Shown here: positions 42,103-51,966 of the stretch, in pieces | Position numbering within the stretch: the first letter of the stretch is position 1 | Layout: the number at the start of each line of letters is the position of its first letter | From: Agapetus fuscipes | Lineage: Eukaryota > Arthropoda > Insecta > Trichoptera > Glossosomatidae | Length of the DNA stretch: 64,000 nt | Direction of reading: 5' to 3' | Assembly (NCBI GenBank): GCA_951799405.1 | Contig: OX637363.1 | Location: 2,356,001 to 2,420,000 of the forward strand | Program-made: the position numbers and the translations under genes | Notes under the pieces: generated by a model | The model's input: only the letters and a program-made list of their open reading frames with translations | Told to the model about the DNA's origin: nothing | Database searches by the model: none

Positions 42103-42470
42103 TTACAACAAATAACATTTTAGACATAAACAAAAGTTTTAACCGTTGATATACTTTTTTTGTCTGTCTGCATCTTAACGCCGTTTTTTGAATCACCGAA
42201 TTATTCGCAGAGAGGAAGCAGTGGCCCGAAACAATGCGAATAATTATTTAAACAGCCTCCCGTTATCCCATTATATTAAATTAAAGTTTAATTGATCCAT
42301 TTAAATGCTTAATGTATGAAAAAATCCCGTATTTTTTTAACGAGGTAACGCAAAAAACAGATTAGTATTTCACAACACTGATAAAAATATTAATTGTACA
42401 CAAAAGGAGTTATTTTTTTGTAAATTCAATAGGAAAAGCAATGTTTCAGTTTACTTTTATTTATGCTGAA
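42103..42470. other. No recognisable gene
   Basis: Nothing supported. Confidence 0.4.
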
Positions 42471-42474
42471 GTGA

Positions 42475-42570
42475 TGTTTTCCGGGATCTGTTGCCGTGGT
42501 CTGTGGGAGCTGGAGCTTCCGGACGTTTCGCCCATTTCTACGATGGGCTTCTTCAGCGTGAAGTATGATG
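42475..42570 (-). mobile_element. Penelope-like 3' remnant with hammerhead-like core
   Basis: On the - strand: CTGAAGA (42556-42550), one extra base, stem II GCCCAT/ATGGGC around a 7-base loop, GAAA (42529-42526), then CGTCCGGAAGCTCCAGC. The part at 42475-42520 recurs at 53885-53950. Stems I and III are not clear. Confidence 0.5.
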
Positions 42571-42677
42571 ATGATGATGATCTTGATGAGAACTGTCATG
42601 TAAGTGTGTGTCACATATGATGATGATCTTGATGAGAACTGCAGTACCCTTAAAAATAAAAGAGAACAGATATACCC
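42569..42677. repeat. Short tandem duplications before the LTR element
   Basis: ATGATGATCTTGATGAGAAC occurs twice (about 42573 and 42620). ACCCTTAAAAATAAAA occurs at 42646 and again directly after the 3' LTR at 47644, so the LTR element entered the second unit of a 28-bp tandem duplication. Confidence 0.65.
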
Positions 42678-43083
42678 TGTAACGAGATGAATTTGTTTGT
42701 TTGGTAGAATGGAACATGAGATTTGAATTTGAATGGAAAAAGGAAAACAAAAGAATGCAGAAAGACAGGGAGAAGAAGCTTGCCTGGCGTGAGAGCCACA
42801 AGCATGTGAATTTGGTCATAATTAATATTGCTGTGGACTGTGGTTTATTATATATACATTGTGATTGTGGAATAATAAAGTGTGTTTAAATGTTTGATTC
42901 CTTATCTGTTTTATAAGTGATATTATTAAGTGATTTGTAGCAGAGCCACAAATTATTGAGAGAGTTCTCCTGAGCACGGCTTGAGTCTTGAAGCGGATTT
43001 TGAACGAACGAAAAGTTAGCAGTGAATATCCTCACATATTACAAACATCCTAATTGAATACTATCAAAAGAAAAACCCTCACA
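42678..43083 (+). repeat. 5' LTR of the gag-only element
   Basis: TGTAACGAGATG to CCCTCACA. TATA-like TTATATATAC at 42848-42857; poly(A) signal AATAAA at 42874-42879. Confidence 0.92.
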
Positions 43084-43086
43084 TTT

Positions 43087-43099
43087 TGGCGCCCAACGT
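43087..43099 (+). other. Primer-binding site (candidate)
   Basis: TGGCGCCCAACGT starts three bases after the LTR. It shares its first 11 bases with the site of the Gypsy element at 14739. Confidence 0.75.
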
Positions 43100-43370
43100 A
43101 AAAGAAAAAATCTGTAAATGAAATTTCTATGAAGAAATATTTTTCCATACAAAACAAATGACAGTCGATTTCAATAAATGACATTCAAAACAATATGAAA
43201 AAATTAAAATTGGACAGATTTATGGTTGTAAAAGCATAATGTAAAGCATCAACACGTTTAAAAGCTATTGAAGGCATCAACTTATACAATTTAAAACAAG
43301 AAATTGCAAGATTTGAAAGGCGGTTTTGAAAATATTGAAGGCGAGAGAATTCAAATTACCTACCTACGTT

Positions 43371-45452
43371 AACTACAACTAAATGTGTTAGGGAGCGGAA
43401 TAGTGCTATCTGGTTTGATAATGAATGTAGTGCTCTGAAACGAAAAATGCGGCAAGCGGAGCGTAATTTCAGGAGCGGTAAACCAGGTAGCACTAGAGAA
43501 ATGTGGATGGGTGCACAGGGTCTGTACAGGTCAACTATTCTCCAGAAAAGGTCTCAATATTTTTGTACAATGATAGCTAGGAAAAAATGTCCACAGCGTT
43601 TATGGAGACTTCTGGAGAACGTGTCTGGCAGTGCTCGGGCTGGTACGGGTTCAATGTCGACTGCTGATGAGTTCGCTGCATACTTTCAGGATAAAATACC
43701 ACGTAGAGACTCTCCTCTGGAGATTGGTCCAGGTTCTCCTGAATCTATGTGCAACTCGCAACTTGAAATGCTTGAGCTGACCTCTATTGAGGAGGTAACG
43801 CGAGTCGTAGTGGGATCACCAAATAAGCAGTGTGATCTTGATCCTGTGCCAGCGTGGGTGCTGAAAGAGTGCATCTTACAAGTGGCTCCATTTATTGTAA
43901 GGCTTATTAATGGATGCCTTGTGGAATCCACTGTTCCCTCTTTTTTGAAGGAAGCGCAGATAACGCCGATACTAAAAAAACCAAATCTCGATCCTAATGA
44001 TCCCTCCAATTTCAGGCCGGTGTCGAATTTGCCGTTTTTGTCCAAGGTGCTGGAGCGTATTGTCTCTAACCGGCTGGTATCTTATCTGAGTGATAACAAC
44101 CTGATGCCGAAAAGGCAATCAGCCTATAGGAAATATCATTCAACTGAAACTGGTTTGTTGACCGTAGTCTCAGATCTGATATCGGCAGTGGATTGCGGGA
44201 ATCTTGCGCTCCTAGCTCTTCTGGACATGAGTGCGGCTTTTGACACCGTATGTCATGATATCTTGATAAAGAGGTTGGAGGATGCGTACGGCTTGAGAGA
44301 TAAGGCTCTGGCGTGGTTCACCTCCTATTTGGCGGATCGCAAGCAGGTAGTGCGTACTTGTGACTGTGTCTCACCTTCCTATTCGCTGATCTCCGGAGTG
44401 CCGCAGGGGTCTGTGTTGGGACCGATCCTATTTATTTTATACACGGCCGACATTGAGAGCATAGTCGAGAAATGGAGCCCTTCTACACATGCATATGCAG
44501 ATGACTGGCAGATTTACTCTCAGTGTCGACCACACATGGCGGGAGCTCTCAGTAACAGAATGGCAGCTTGCATTGCGGAGATCGGTGAATGGATGACAAG
44601 CAATGGCCTAATCCTTAACATGGGTAAGACGGAAATTATGTGGGCGGCTACGTCCAGGCGTGATCATCTCCTGACAACTCGCGTACCACTCTCCATTGGG
44701 GGACAGCTGATTCAGCCGTCAGATTCAGTGAGACTTCTAGGAGTCACACTGGATGGGAACCTCACAATGGGAGAGCAGTTGAATAACACGGTATCCTCCT
44801 CGTTTTTTGAACTTCGCCAGATTAAGGCAATCAGGAGATGTTTACCATCAGGGGCGGTCAGGACCCTGGTTAACGCTTTTGTGATGTCTCGGGTTGACTA
44901 TTGCTCAACGCTGTATATAGGTCAGCCGAAAAAACAGTTCAGCCGACTACAATCTGTGCTGAACTCTGCAGCAAGACTCATTTTCGGGATGTCCAAATTT
45001 AATCATATTACTCCATTGTTGAAAGAACTGCATTGGCTTCGTTTTCCGGAGAGGGTGGTCTACCGTGTTTGTTTGATGGTTTACAAAGCTGTCAATGGTA
45101 CGGCTCCTTCATACCTGTCTGACATGTTCTCACCTATTGAGATAGATTTGAGACACCAAACTCTCAGATCTGCAGGGTGTGGGGTGGTTGACTTAGTCCA
45201 GCCGTCACGTCAGACACGCACTAATTTTGGGGACCGTGCTTTCCGGTTTGCGGGCCCAATGGAGTGGAACAGACTACCACCTAATGTGAGGAAGGCAGAA
45301 ACTGTTGGTGTCTTTAAAGGAGCACTAAAGACGCATCTTTACAAAAAATCTTATCCGTGATTTGAGAGGGCCCTTGAGGTGTGACACACACAAAAACGGC
45401 GCTCTTCAATTATGTGTACCTTATAAATAAATTATCCTTGTATATATATATA
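43371..45452 (+). mobile_element. 5'-truncated CR1/L2-like LINE nested in the LTR element
   Basis: Flanked by TACGTT (43365-43370 and 45453-45458), a 6-bp target duplication. 2082 bp: no endonuclease region, a complete reverse transcriptase and C-terminus, then a short 3' UTR (GAGAGGGCCCTTGAGGTGTG, CACAAAAACGGCGCTC, AAATAAATTATCC) and a TA microsatellite tail. Confidence 0.88.
43447..45360 (+). CDS. LINE reverse transcriptase (partial ORF2)
   Basis: 637 codons from the first ATG. The frame is already open from the 5' truncation point (RERNSAIWFDNECSALKRKM). Reverse transcriptase landmarks: FRPVSNLPFLSKVLERIV; LALLDMSAAFDTV; SGVPQGSVLGPILF; YADD at residues 350-353. The C-terminal part (LKELHWLRFPERVVYRVCLM, KAVNGTAPSYLSDMF, GDRAFRFAGPMEWNRLP, FKGALKTHLYK) is typical of the CR1/L2/Crack group. 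The apurinic endonuclease is missing through 5' truncation, so this copy is dead. There is no stop or shift inside, so the insertion is recent. Confidence 0.9.
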   Translation: MRQAERNFRSGKPGSTREMWMGAQGLYRSTILQKRSQYFCTMIARKKCPQRLWRLLENVSGSARAGTGSMSTADEFAAYFQDKIPRRDSPLEIGPGSPESMCNSQLEMLELTSIEEVTRVVVGSPNKQCDLDPVPAWVLKECILQVAPFIVRLINGCLVESTVPSFLKEAQITPILKKPNLDPNDPSNFRPVSNLPFLSKVLERIVSNRLVSYLSDNNLMPKRQSAYRKYHSTETGLLTVVSDLISAVDCGNLALLALLDMSAAFDTVCHDILIKRLEDAYGLRDKALAWFTSYLADRKQVVRTCDCVSPSYSLISGVPQGSVLGPILFILYTADIESIVEKWSPSTHAYADDWQIYSQCRPHMAGALSNRMAACIAEIGEWMTSNGLILNMGKTEIMWAATSRRDHLLTTRVPLSIGGQLIQPSDSVRLLGVTLDGNLTMGEQLNNTVSSSFFELRQIKAIRRCLPSGAVRTLVNAFVMSRVDYCSTLYIGQPKKQFSRLQSVLNSAARLIFGMSKFNHITPLLKELHWLRFPERVVYRVCLMVYKAVNGTAPSYLSDMFSPIEIDLRHQTLRSAGCGVVDLVQPSRQTRTNFGDRAFRFAGPMEWNRLPPNVRKAETVGVFKGALKTHLYKKSYP

Positions 45453-45639
45453 TACGTTCAGAAGAAATGAACATTTAAAAATCGAACGTCGCAGAAAAAA
45501 GAAGAATGGACATGAACCAGTTTGTTTCAAATCAGTTTAGATAAATATATACAGATGGTGTTATATTTAATTTGTATGAATTTTTTTTTTGAGATGAAAT
45601 GATTTTTTTCTCATTACACAAATTGAAAATATACAGCAA

Positions 45640-46299
45640 ATGACGAAATCTAAAAAAATAAATAATAAAAAGGATTTAGAAAGTAACACAATGGAGTCTA
45701 TAAATTTTGATCCTCTCAAATTAAAAATATCTTTTAATGGTGAAAGTGAACCAAATGAATTTATAATAAGGTTAGAAGAATTAGCCAAAGTCTACAAATT
45801 AAAATTAGATTATTTGGTAGAGTGTATGCCTATATTTTTAACAGATTTTCCGTTAACTTGGTACAGAGCAATTAATTGTGAATTTGATTGGAAATTTTTT
45901 AAAACCAAATTCTTACAACAATTTGAAAAATATGACTTTCAAAGGAATCTTAAGTTAGAAATTTTAAATATGGTACAAGGTCATGATAATGCAACAGTTT
46001 ATATTTTAAAGGTAAAATCAAAAAATAATTTATTAAATAAAAGAATGCACGATAAAGAACTTATGGACATAATAATTCATGGATTGTCAGAAAAATATGC
46101 AACTTTACTGACAACATCTCAAATTAAAAATACAGAGGAATTATCAACAATATGTAGCAAGTTTGAATCATTTATAAAATTTAATGAATGTAATAATTTA
46201 AATGTAATGAATGACACAGAAGACAAAAATGTAATGCGAAAATGCAATTTTTGTAATAAATTAGGACATGATGAAATAGATTGTTGGACTAAAAAATAG
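45640..46299 (+). CDS. Gag-like protein of the LTR element, broken downstream
   Basis: 219 codons, very rich in Lys, Asn and Ile. The capsid-like part has a conserved-looking FPLTWYRAI (a Trp-Tyr core common in Ty3-type gag). It ends with a zinc knuckle CNFCNKLGHDEIDC and a stop in an A-run. A second knuckle is readable in the +1 frame about 70 bp on, and a third is damaged by another one-base change. So the frame is interrupted at about 46285-46300 and again near 46455. Confidence 0.75.
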   Translation: MTKSKKINNKKDLESNTMESINFDPLKLKISFNGESEPNEFIIRLEELAKVYKLKLDYLVECMPIFLTDFPLTWYRAINCEFDWKFFKTKFLQQFEKYDFQRNLKLEILNMVQGHDNATVYILKVKSKNNLLNKRMHDKELMDIIIHGLSEKYATLLTTSQIKNTEELSTICSKFESFIKFNECNNLNVMNDTEDKNVMRKCNFCNKLGHDEIDCWTKK

Positions 46300-46490
46300 A
46301 AAATTCGATTACATACAGAATAAATGTAGAAGTTTCACAAATAATATAGTATGCCACTATTGTAATAAAAAAGGACATGTGGAAAGAAATTGTTTTATAA
46401 AAAATGGAAATTTTAAAAAACACACAGTAATCTGTTACTCATGTAAGCGTACAGGATGTACAAAAAGATTGTTTTGTTAAAAATAAAAAA
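46300..46490 (+). pseudogene. Frameshifted 3' end of gag
   Basis: The +1 frame holds the second knuckle CHYCNKKGHVERNC at about 46355-46396. The third knuckle (CYSCKRTG at about 46434) loses its spacing at ACAGGATGTACAA. The breaks are single-base and lie in or near homopolymers. Confidence 0.65.
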
Positions 46491-47219
46491 AAGTGATTGT
46501 ACAGACAAAACAAAAATGAACAAAGAAAATGGGATACTTTTTTAGATTCAGTACAAACATAATCAAATTAGATTAAAAAAAAAAAAAAAAAACATATTTT
46601 CATGTGAATGAAAAATATGAGGTGATGAATGATACGGTGAAAGTTGATATAAAAGTGATCAGTGAAAGAATGAATTATGAAATATTGCATGAATGAAGGT
46701 ATGAAACATAAATTAAACAAAGTATTACATATGAAAGTAAATTTTTTTTTTGAAAAAAATTGATGGACTGATAAATTTATTAATGAAAAATAAATTTGAA
46801 ATAAATTTAAATATTGGGAAAGATGTGATACATGTTAAAAAAAAAAAAAAAGTTATTTTAATGAATTGATTAATTAACTGGTGAATGTTTATTATGTATT
46901 GTTATTTGATTATTTTGAATTGTTGAATTAAGTATTTAGAAAAAAAAAGTTAAAAAAAAAACAAATATTTGTTTATAATATTGAATATGAAATTTGTGTT
47001 AAAAAAAAATATTCATTTTAAGTATGAAAATAATTGGTATTGTTAAAAAAAAAAGGTATTAATGACTGAATAATGTGTCAGAAACAGGTTTTTTTTTATT
47101 TTCATATTTTTGAAATTTATCCTTAAAATAAAACAAAATATGTGGCGCCGGCTGAGCATTATGATACATTATTTACTCATTGTAAAAGAAAAAAAAAATT
47201 GGGAATATTTTTTTTTTAT
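46491..47219. other. AT-rich internal region of the LTR element
   Basis: Long A and T runs, no open frame and no pol motif (no DTG, YxDD, or HHCC/DDE landmarks in any frame). It fills the place of pol. Confidence 0.7.
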
Positions 47220-47220
47220 G

Positions 47221-47232
47221 AGAGGAAGGAGG
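47221..47232 (+). other. Polypurine tract
   Basis: AGAGGAAGGAGG ends five bases before the 3' LTR. Confidence 0.65.
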
Positions 47233-47237
47233 TGTAT

Positions 47238-47643
47238 TGTAACGAGATGAATTTGTTTGTTTGGTAGAATGGAACATGAGATTTGAATTTGAATGGAAAA
47301 AGGAAAACAAAAGAATGCAGAAAGACAGGGAGAAGAAGCTTGCCTGGCGTGAGAGCCACAAGCATGTGAATTTGGTCATAATTAATATTGCTGTGGACTG
47401 TGGTTTATTATATATACATTGTGATTGTGGAATAATAAAGTGTGTTTAAATGTTTGATTCCTTATCTGTTTTATAAGTGATATTATTAAGTGATTTGTAG
47501 CAGAGCCACAAATTATTGAGAGAGTTCTCCTGAGCACGGCTTGAGTCTTGAAGCGGATTTTGAACGAACGAAAAGTTAGCAGTGAATATCCTCACATATT
47601 ACAAACATCCTAATTGAATACTATCAAAAGAAAAACCCTCACA
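47238..47643 (+). repeat. 3' LTR of the gag-only element
   Basis: Same 406-bp length and no difference found by eye against the 5' LTR. Confidence 0.92.
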
Positions 47644-47647
47644 ACCC

Positions 47648-47983
47648 TTAAAAATAAAAAAGAAGTTAAGTTTTTTGTAAGTACAGCCGTTTTTAGTAAT
47701 CTAAAAAAAAGGTATTGAAATAAAAAATATTTATTGTAGTACGACATTATGACGTATATGTTTTTAATATTTTTTTATTTACGTTTTTCACTGTGTAAAT
47801 ACACAAACTGTAAAAAGTTGAAGCATATTTTTCTTTCAAAATGCACCGGTGTATTTGCCTGCGTTACCGTTCGTTGACATATTTTTCACGCATGTCTAAA
47901 AATATATCTACCTACTGTGAAAATAACAATGAATTAATCAGGATTTTTTCTAAACTGAGATTTATAAATTTAAAAAAAAAAAA
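47648..47983. other. No recognisable gene
   Basis: Nothing supported. Confidence 0.4.
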
Positions 47984-48196
47984 CGCAAGTAAGCTACACA
48001 TATAGTGTAACTTCTCGCCGCGTTATCCACGAAGGGTTTCGCATGTGGCGAGTGGAACCTATTTATTTTACAGGTAAGGGGTCGGCCTTACGCTAACCAC
48101 TTCAGTTGAAGTTTGGGTTTCCCAGCTCCCGTGAGCGCTGGTACTCATTTCTTGTGAAGGCTGAGTAAGCCCTGCCGGTATTTTATTTTGGTAATT
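47984..48196 (-). repeat. SINE family C, 5'-truncated
   Basis: The tail and half of the body are present (AGCTACACATATAGTGTAAC to CTGCCGGTATTTTATTTTGG); the tRNA-like head is missing. Confidence 0.85.
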
Positions 48197-48504
48197 AAAA
48201 CACAGGAAATGTGATTTTCCGTGTTTCCTTTACATTTACCATTTTTCAGAATAAAATCCTGGTTTGGTGTCTGTGGTTTTAAAGACACATTTAAGTACAT
48301 ATTAAAATGAATTAATATTGATTAAAAAGTTTTTTTTTTTTCCTACCTGATGATGACTGACTAAGTCGAAAACGTTTGTATTACATTTTTTTTTTTAAAT
48401 ATAGGATATGTGTGAATTAAAAAACAGTGTTTGAATATAAAGAAAAGTTTTTTGAAAAACAAACCAATGAACATGAATTTTCAGTGTTTATACACAAACC
48501 ATAA

Positions 48505-48860
48505 AAAAAAAAAAATGTGAAGAGGAATGCAATTCACCAACCTGTCATGCGAAAGCAGAAGCTTGTGTGCATGCAATGGCATCTGTTTAACCAGGGTCAA
48601 AATTGTCGTCACGCTAGTCAAGAGTAGCGACTTAGCCCTCGGCCATAACATTTTTTTTTTTAAATAGATTTGTGGAAAGGAATGCAATCCACCAAACCTA
48701 TTTTGCCTGGCCAGTTGTCTTCATGTGAAAGCAGAAGCTTGTGTGCATGCAACGGCATCTGTTGAACCAGGGTCGAAGTTATCGTCGCGGGATTCGAACC
48801 AGCGTTATCCGGTTCCAAATAACCTGTCTTGATCCCCGCGGCCATAACACCGACATACTT
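48505..48860 (-). repeat. Two SINE family D copies in a row
   Basis: 48505-48655 and 48660-48860 share AAGCAGAAGCTTGTGTGCAT and GGCATCTGTTKAACCAGGGT. The second has a fuller head (GGTTCGAATCCCGCG on the - strand). The first has lost the B-box region. Confidence 0.75.
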
Positions 48861-48892
48861 ACATATTTGTACTTATTTAATTTATTTTTAAA

Positions 48893-49337
48893 GAATCAAC
48901 TCTGGATGAAATGAAAGAAGTATGTAAGAACTGGAAGAAGTGGCGGCTAATCTTCAATGTTGATTTATAATGTTGGCTTATTTATTTATATTACATTTTT
49001 TGTATAGGTTTCTATAGGTATAGGTATGATTTATTTTATAAGGTTTTGTTGTTTTTATAATACTTAAATGTTATTTATTATTTGTATTCCTTGACTTATA
49101 GGTTGGTATGACGCTGACCACCCAGCACCCATACTGTAAAAATGGTTCACTTTGCCAATGTCACACTTGTGTCAGGGAAGGTCGGCAAAAGTTGTAGGGT
49201 TCATGTTTATTTGAGGTTTAGTTTGTAGGTACACATTCAGAATTTGTAAGCGCGAACTACACGTGTTTGTTTGTGGGCATGCATTTGATAATATGAGCGT
49301 TAAATGTTAATATATCTTTGCAACTTAGATTATAGAT
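48893..49337 (+). mobile_element. LINE 3' end (family A) with ORF end
   Basis: CTCTGGATGAAATGAAAGAA and AAGTGGCGGCTAATC, then the complete 3' UTR to ACTTAGATTATAGATTG. Confidence 0.88.
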
Positions 49338-49523
49338 TGTTATTGTTGCTGACCGTGAACTACTTCTTTTCAGTATTTTTTTTCGTAGATTTTTTGATAA
49401 TTTCTCTTCGTATTGTGAATATGATTGCAACTCTTTTTTTTACACTTATTTCATTGTCAAGATCTCACCCAGTCTCACCTGATTGCGTTCTTCACTGTTA
49501 CACCGACATTCTCACTAAACTGT

Positions 49524-49766
49524 ACCCTTAGTACGAGTTGCAAAACTTGAGTAATGTAAAGTTTACGGCAATTATTAAAGAGTGATTTCCCCCAACATCT
49601 GCAGTTTTTGTTTGTTTGAACTTGATTCTCTTCATCACTGTAACTCTTTTGCTAAGACCATAAAGTGTAAGAAACAAAAACGGCAGATTTTGGGAGAAAT
49701 CACTCTTTAATATTTTACGTAGGTAAACTTTACTTATCTCAAGTTTTGCAACTCGTACTAAGGGTA
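49524..49766. mobile_element. MITE (family M3)
   Basis: ACCCTTAGTACGAGTTGCAA and its inverted copy TTGCAACTCGTACTAAGGGT, with inverted inner segments up to GGCAGATTTTGG. 4-bp flanks CTGT on both sides. 243 bp. Confidence 0.85.
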
Positions 49767-50366
49767 CTGTTTGTATTAGTATTCCGCGAGTATAAAGCAT
49801 TGGTAAACACTCTACCATCGCGTTAACAGAATAAATTTATGTAAACTAAAACTCTCATTAGATGCCCTGCTACATGTCTTTCATATATATTTGTTCTGCT
49901 TACGTGATGGATGAGTATTAACGCCACGGTTTAAACTTGGGATAGTTTGTGGATAGAGACAAGCCGGCATTCCGTTTAAGAACGCCGGGACAAGAGGTCT
50001 ATAGTCGCTTTAAAATAAACACCAAAAATAAACACAAAAATATAAAGTGTCCAAAAATTAAATAGTGAATCAACCAATCTTTATAATTGAAGAATATATT
50101 TTTACGACGTATTATTATACGATATTAAAAATCAGTGTTTTCGGAACTCTTTTCGTGATGTGAATCAATTGAAAAAAAGTAAATACAATTTGACTGGTTT
50201 TTTATGATCATTGTTATGGTTTTTTTAGTTTTTTTTAATCAATTTTGAAAGGTTTGAATGTAAAATTGCAAAATTGTTGTTTTTTTGTTAAAACAGGACT
50301 TTCTATACTTGTATACTTTCTCCAAGTTGCAAAGATATATCGAAATTTAAAATTATTAGATGCAAC
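49767..50366. other. No recognisable gene
   Basis: AT-rich. 50322-50365 may be a tail scrap of family A (CAAGTTGCAAAGATATATCG). Confidence 0.4.
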
Positions 50367-50650
50367 GCAGTCCGGTTGATAGCTCAGTTGGTAGAGTGCT
50401 TGCATTCCATGCCGTGAGCTCGGGTTCAAATCCCGCCGAGGCGAGGGTGTCAGAAATGATTTCCTGTTTTGGTATTTATTTCAAACCCCAAAATAAAATA
50501 CCGGCAAGGTTTACTCAGCCTTCACAAGAAATGAGTACCAGCCCTCTCGGGAGCTGGGAAACCCCCACTTCGACTGAAGTGGTTGGCGTAAGGCCGGCCC
50601 TTACCTGTAAAAATAAATAGGTTCAACTCGCCATAGGTTCAATTCACCAC
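50367..50650 (+). repeat. tRNA-derived SINE (family C)
   Basis: Best preserved head: CCGGTTGATAGCTCAGTTGG, AGAGTGCTTGCATTCCATGC, then GGGTTCAAATCCCG. The body runs to CCTGTAAAAATAAATAGG; the final tail is missing. Confidence 0.9.
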
Positions 50651-50667
50651 ATTAGATGCAATGCACA

Positions 50668-50992
50668 GATAGTCCGGGTGATAGCTCAGTTGGTAGAGTG
50701 CTTGCATTCCATGCTGTGAGGTCGAGTTCGAATCCCACCGAGGGTGTCAGAAATGCTATCCCGTTTCGGTGTTTATCACAAACCCCAAAATAAAATACCG
50801 GCAAGGCTTATTCAGTCTTCACAAGAAATGTGTATCAGCTCGCTTGGGATCTGGGAAACACCCACTTCAACTAAAGTGGTTGGCGTAAGGTTACCTAAAA
50901 ATAAATAAGTTCAACTCGCCACATGCGACCCCTTTGGGGATAACACGGCAAGAAGTTAAACTATATGTGTAGCTTAGTTGCGTTTTAAGATT
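50668..50992 (+). repeat. tRNA-derived SINE (family C), full length
   Basis: CCGGGTGATAGCTCAGTTGG, GAGTTCGAATCCCACCG, complete to ACTATATGTGTAGCTTAGTT. Direct neighbour of the previous copy; both are preceded by TTAGATGCAA. Confidence 0.9.
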
Positions 50993-51116
50993 AATATTTT
51001 CTGCAAGCAGACACGCATAAGTTCTCACTTTGAAAGAAACCGGTCGTACATTAAATTTTTCTCGCCCCGTTGCCATATACAAATTGTTTTTGATTTTTAA
51101 TTTTAATATTTTAAAA

Positions 51117-51572
51117 TTAAAGGTTATGACTCTGAATGAAATGAAAGAAGTAAGTAAGGACCGAAAGAAATGGCGGTTGATCAGTAATGCTGGCGTTTAA
51201 GGCTGAGGCTTTTAAAAATATTTTTTACTTTTTTATAGAATATGTTTGGTTACAGGTTTTAATTTTTACTGTTTAATTGTTTAGTGTTTATTTATCAAAT
51301 GTAATTAATTGCTTGTATTCCTTGACTTATAGGTTGGTATGAGGCTGACCACTCATACTGTTAAAAATGCTTTACTTTGCCAATGTCACCCCTGTTTCAG
51401 GGAAGGTCGGCAAGAGAACAGTTATGTTCATTTGAGATTGGGTTTTTTATACTGTAGGTCCACATGCGGCATGTGTGAGCGCGAAATTATGCGTGTCTGC
51501 TTGTGGGAATGCATTTAATATGAATCTCAAATGATACATATCTTTGCAGCTTAGATTAAGATTTAGATTTAG
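51117..51572 (+). mobile_element. LINE 3' end (family A) with ORF end
   Basis: TTATGACTCTGAATGAAATG and AAATGGCGGTTGATC, then the UTR to CTTAGATTAAGATTTAGATT. Confidence 0.88.
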
Positions 51573-51966
51573 AAAGGTTACAAAGTGAATGCCTCATCAA
51601 TTAATGATATACGTTAAGTACCTACTCACTTACAAAATAAAGTCACTCTTCTTGGATATTGATCCCAAGCCCTCTGACTTATAAAGCAAGCGTTCTACTA
51701 ATTGGACCGTGTAACTATTTGTGCAATATAATTGGCATCAAATTTTCTACGAATTGCGTCAGTGTTGACGATTAGAGGAAGAAGATTCGTTTTCATTGTC
51801 TCTGGTATAATATTGTTGATATATTTTACTGTTATTCACGAGAAATGCGGGTGACCCGGTCTCCACTATCAAACGAGAGCTGCCTTATTCAATGGGACTA
51901 TGCACAGAGGTTCTCAAATTTGATTGATAATGACACTCTTTCTTATGGTGCTCTCTTATTTTTTTT
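51573..51966. other. No recognisable gene
   Basis: Nothing supported. Confidence 0.4.

Larger units (their letters stand above)
42678..47643 (+). mobile_element. Gag-only LTR retrotransposon, with a nested LINE
   Basis: Two 406-bp LTRs (42678-43083 and 47238-47643) look identical. The target duplication is ACCC (42674-42677, 47644-47647). The primer site follows the 5' LTR and AGAGGAAGGAGG precedes the 3' LTR. Once the nested LINE (43371-45452) is removed, the element is about 2.9 kb. It codes only for a broken gag; no protease, polymerase or integrase is seen. It must have moved with enzymes made elsewhere. Confidence 0.85.

Noticed and set aside
46491..47219. Hidden pol gene in the gag-only LTR element
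   Set aside because: I looked for DTG, YxDD, HHCC and DDE landmarks in the frames and saw none; the region is mostly A and T runs.
49528..49818. 96-codon open frame on the - strand
   Set aside because: It is almost wholly the M3 MITE; the same frame is changed in the other two copies.
50374..50443. tRNA gene
   Set aside because: A and B boxes are good, but the same sequence heads a repeated SINE body seen more than ten times, and a proper acceptor stem is not formed.
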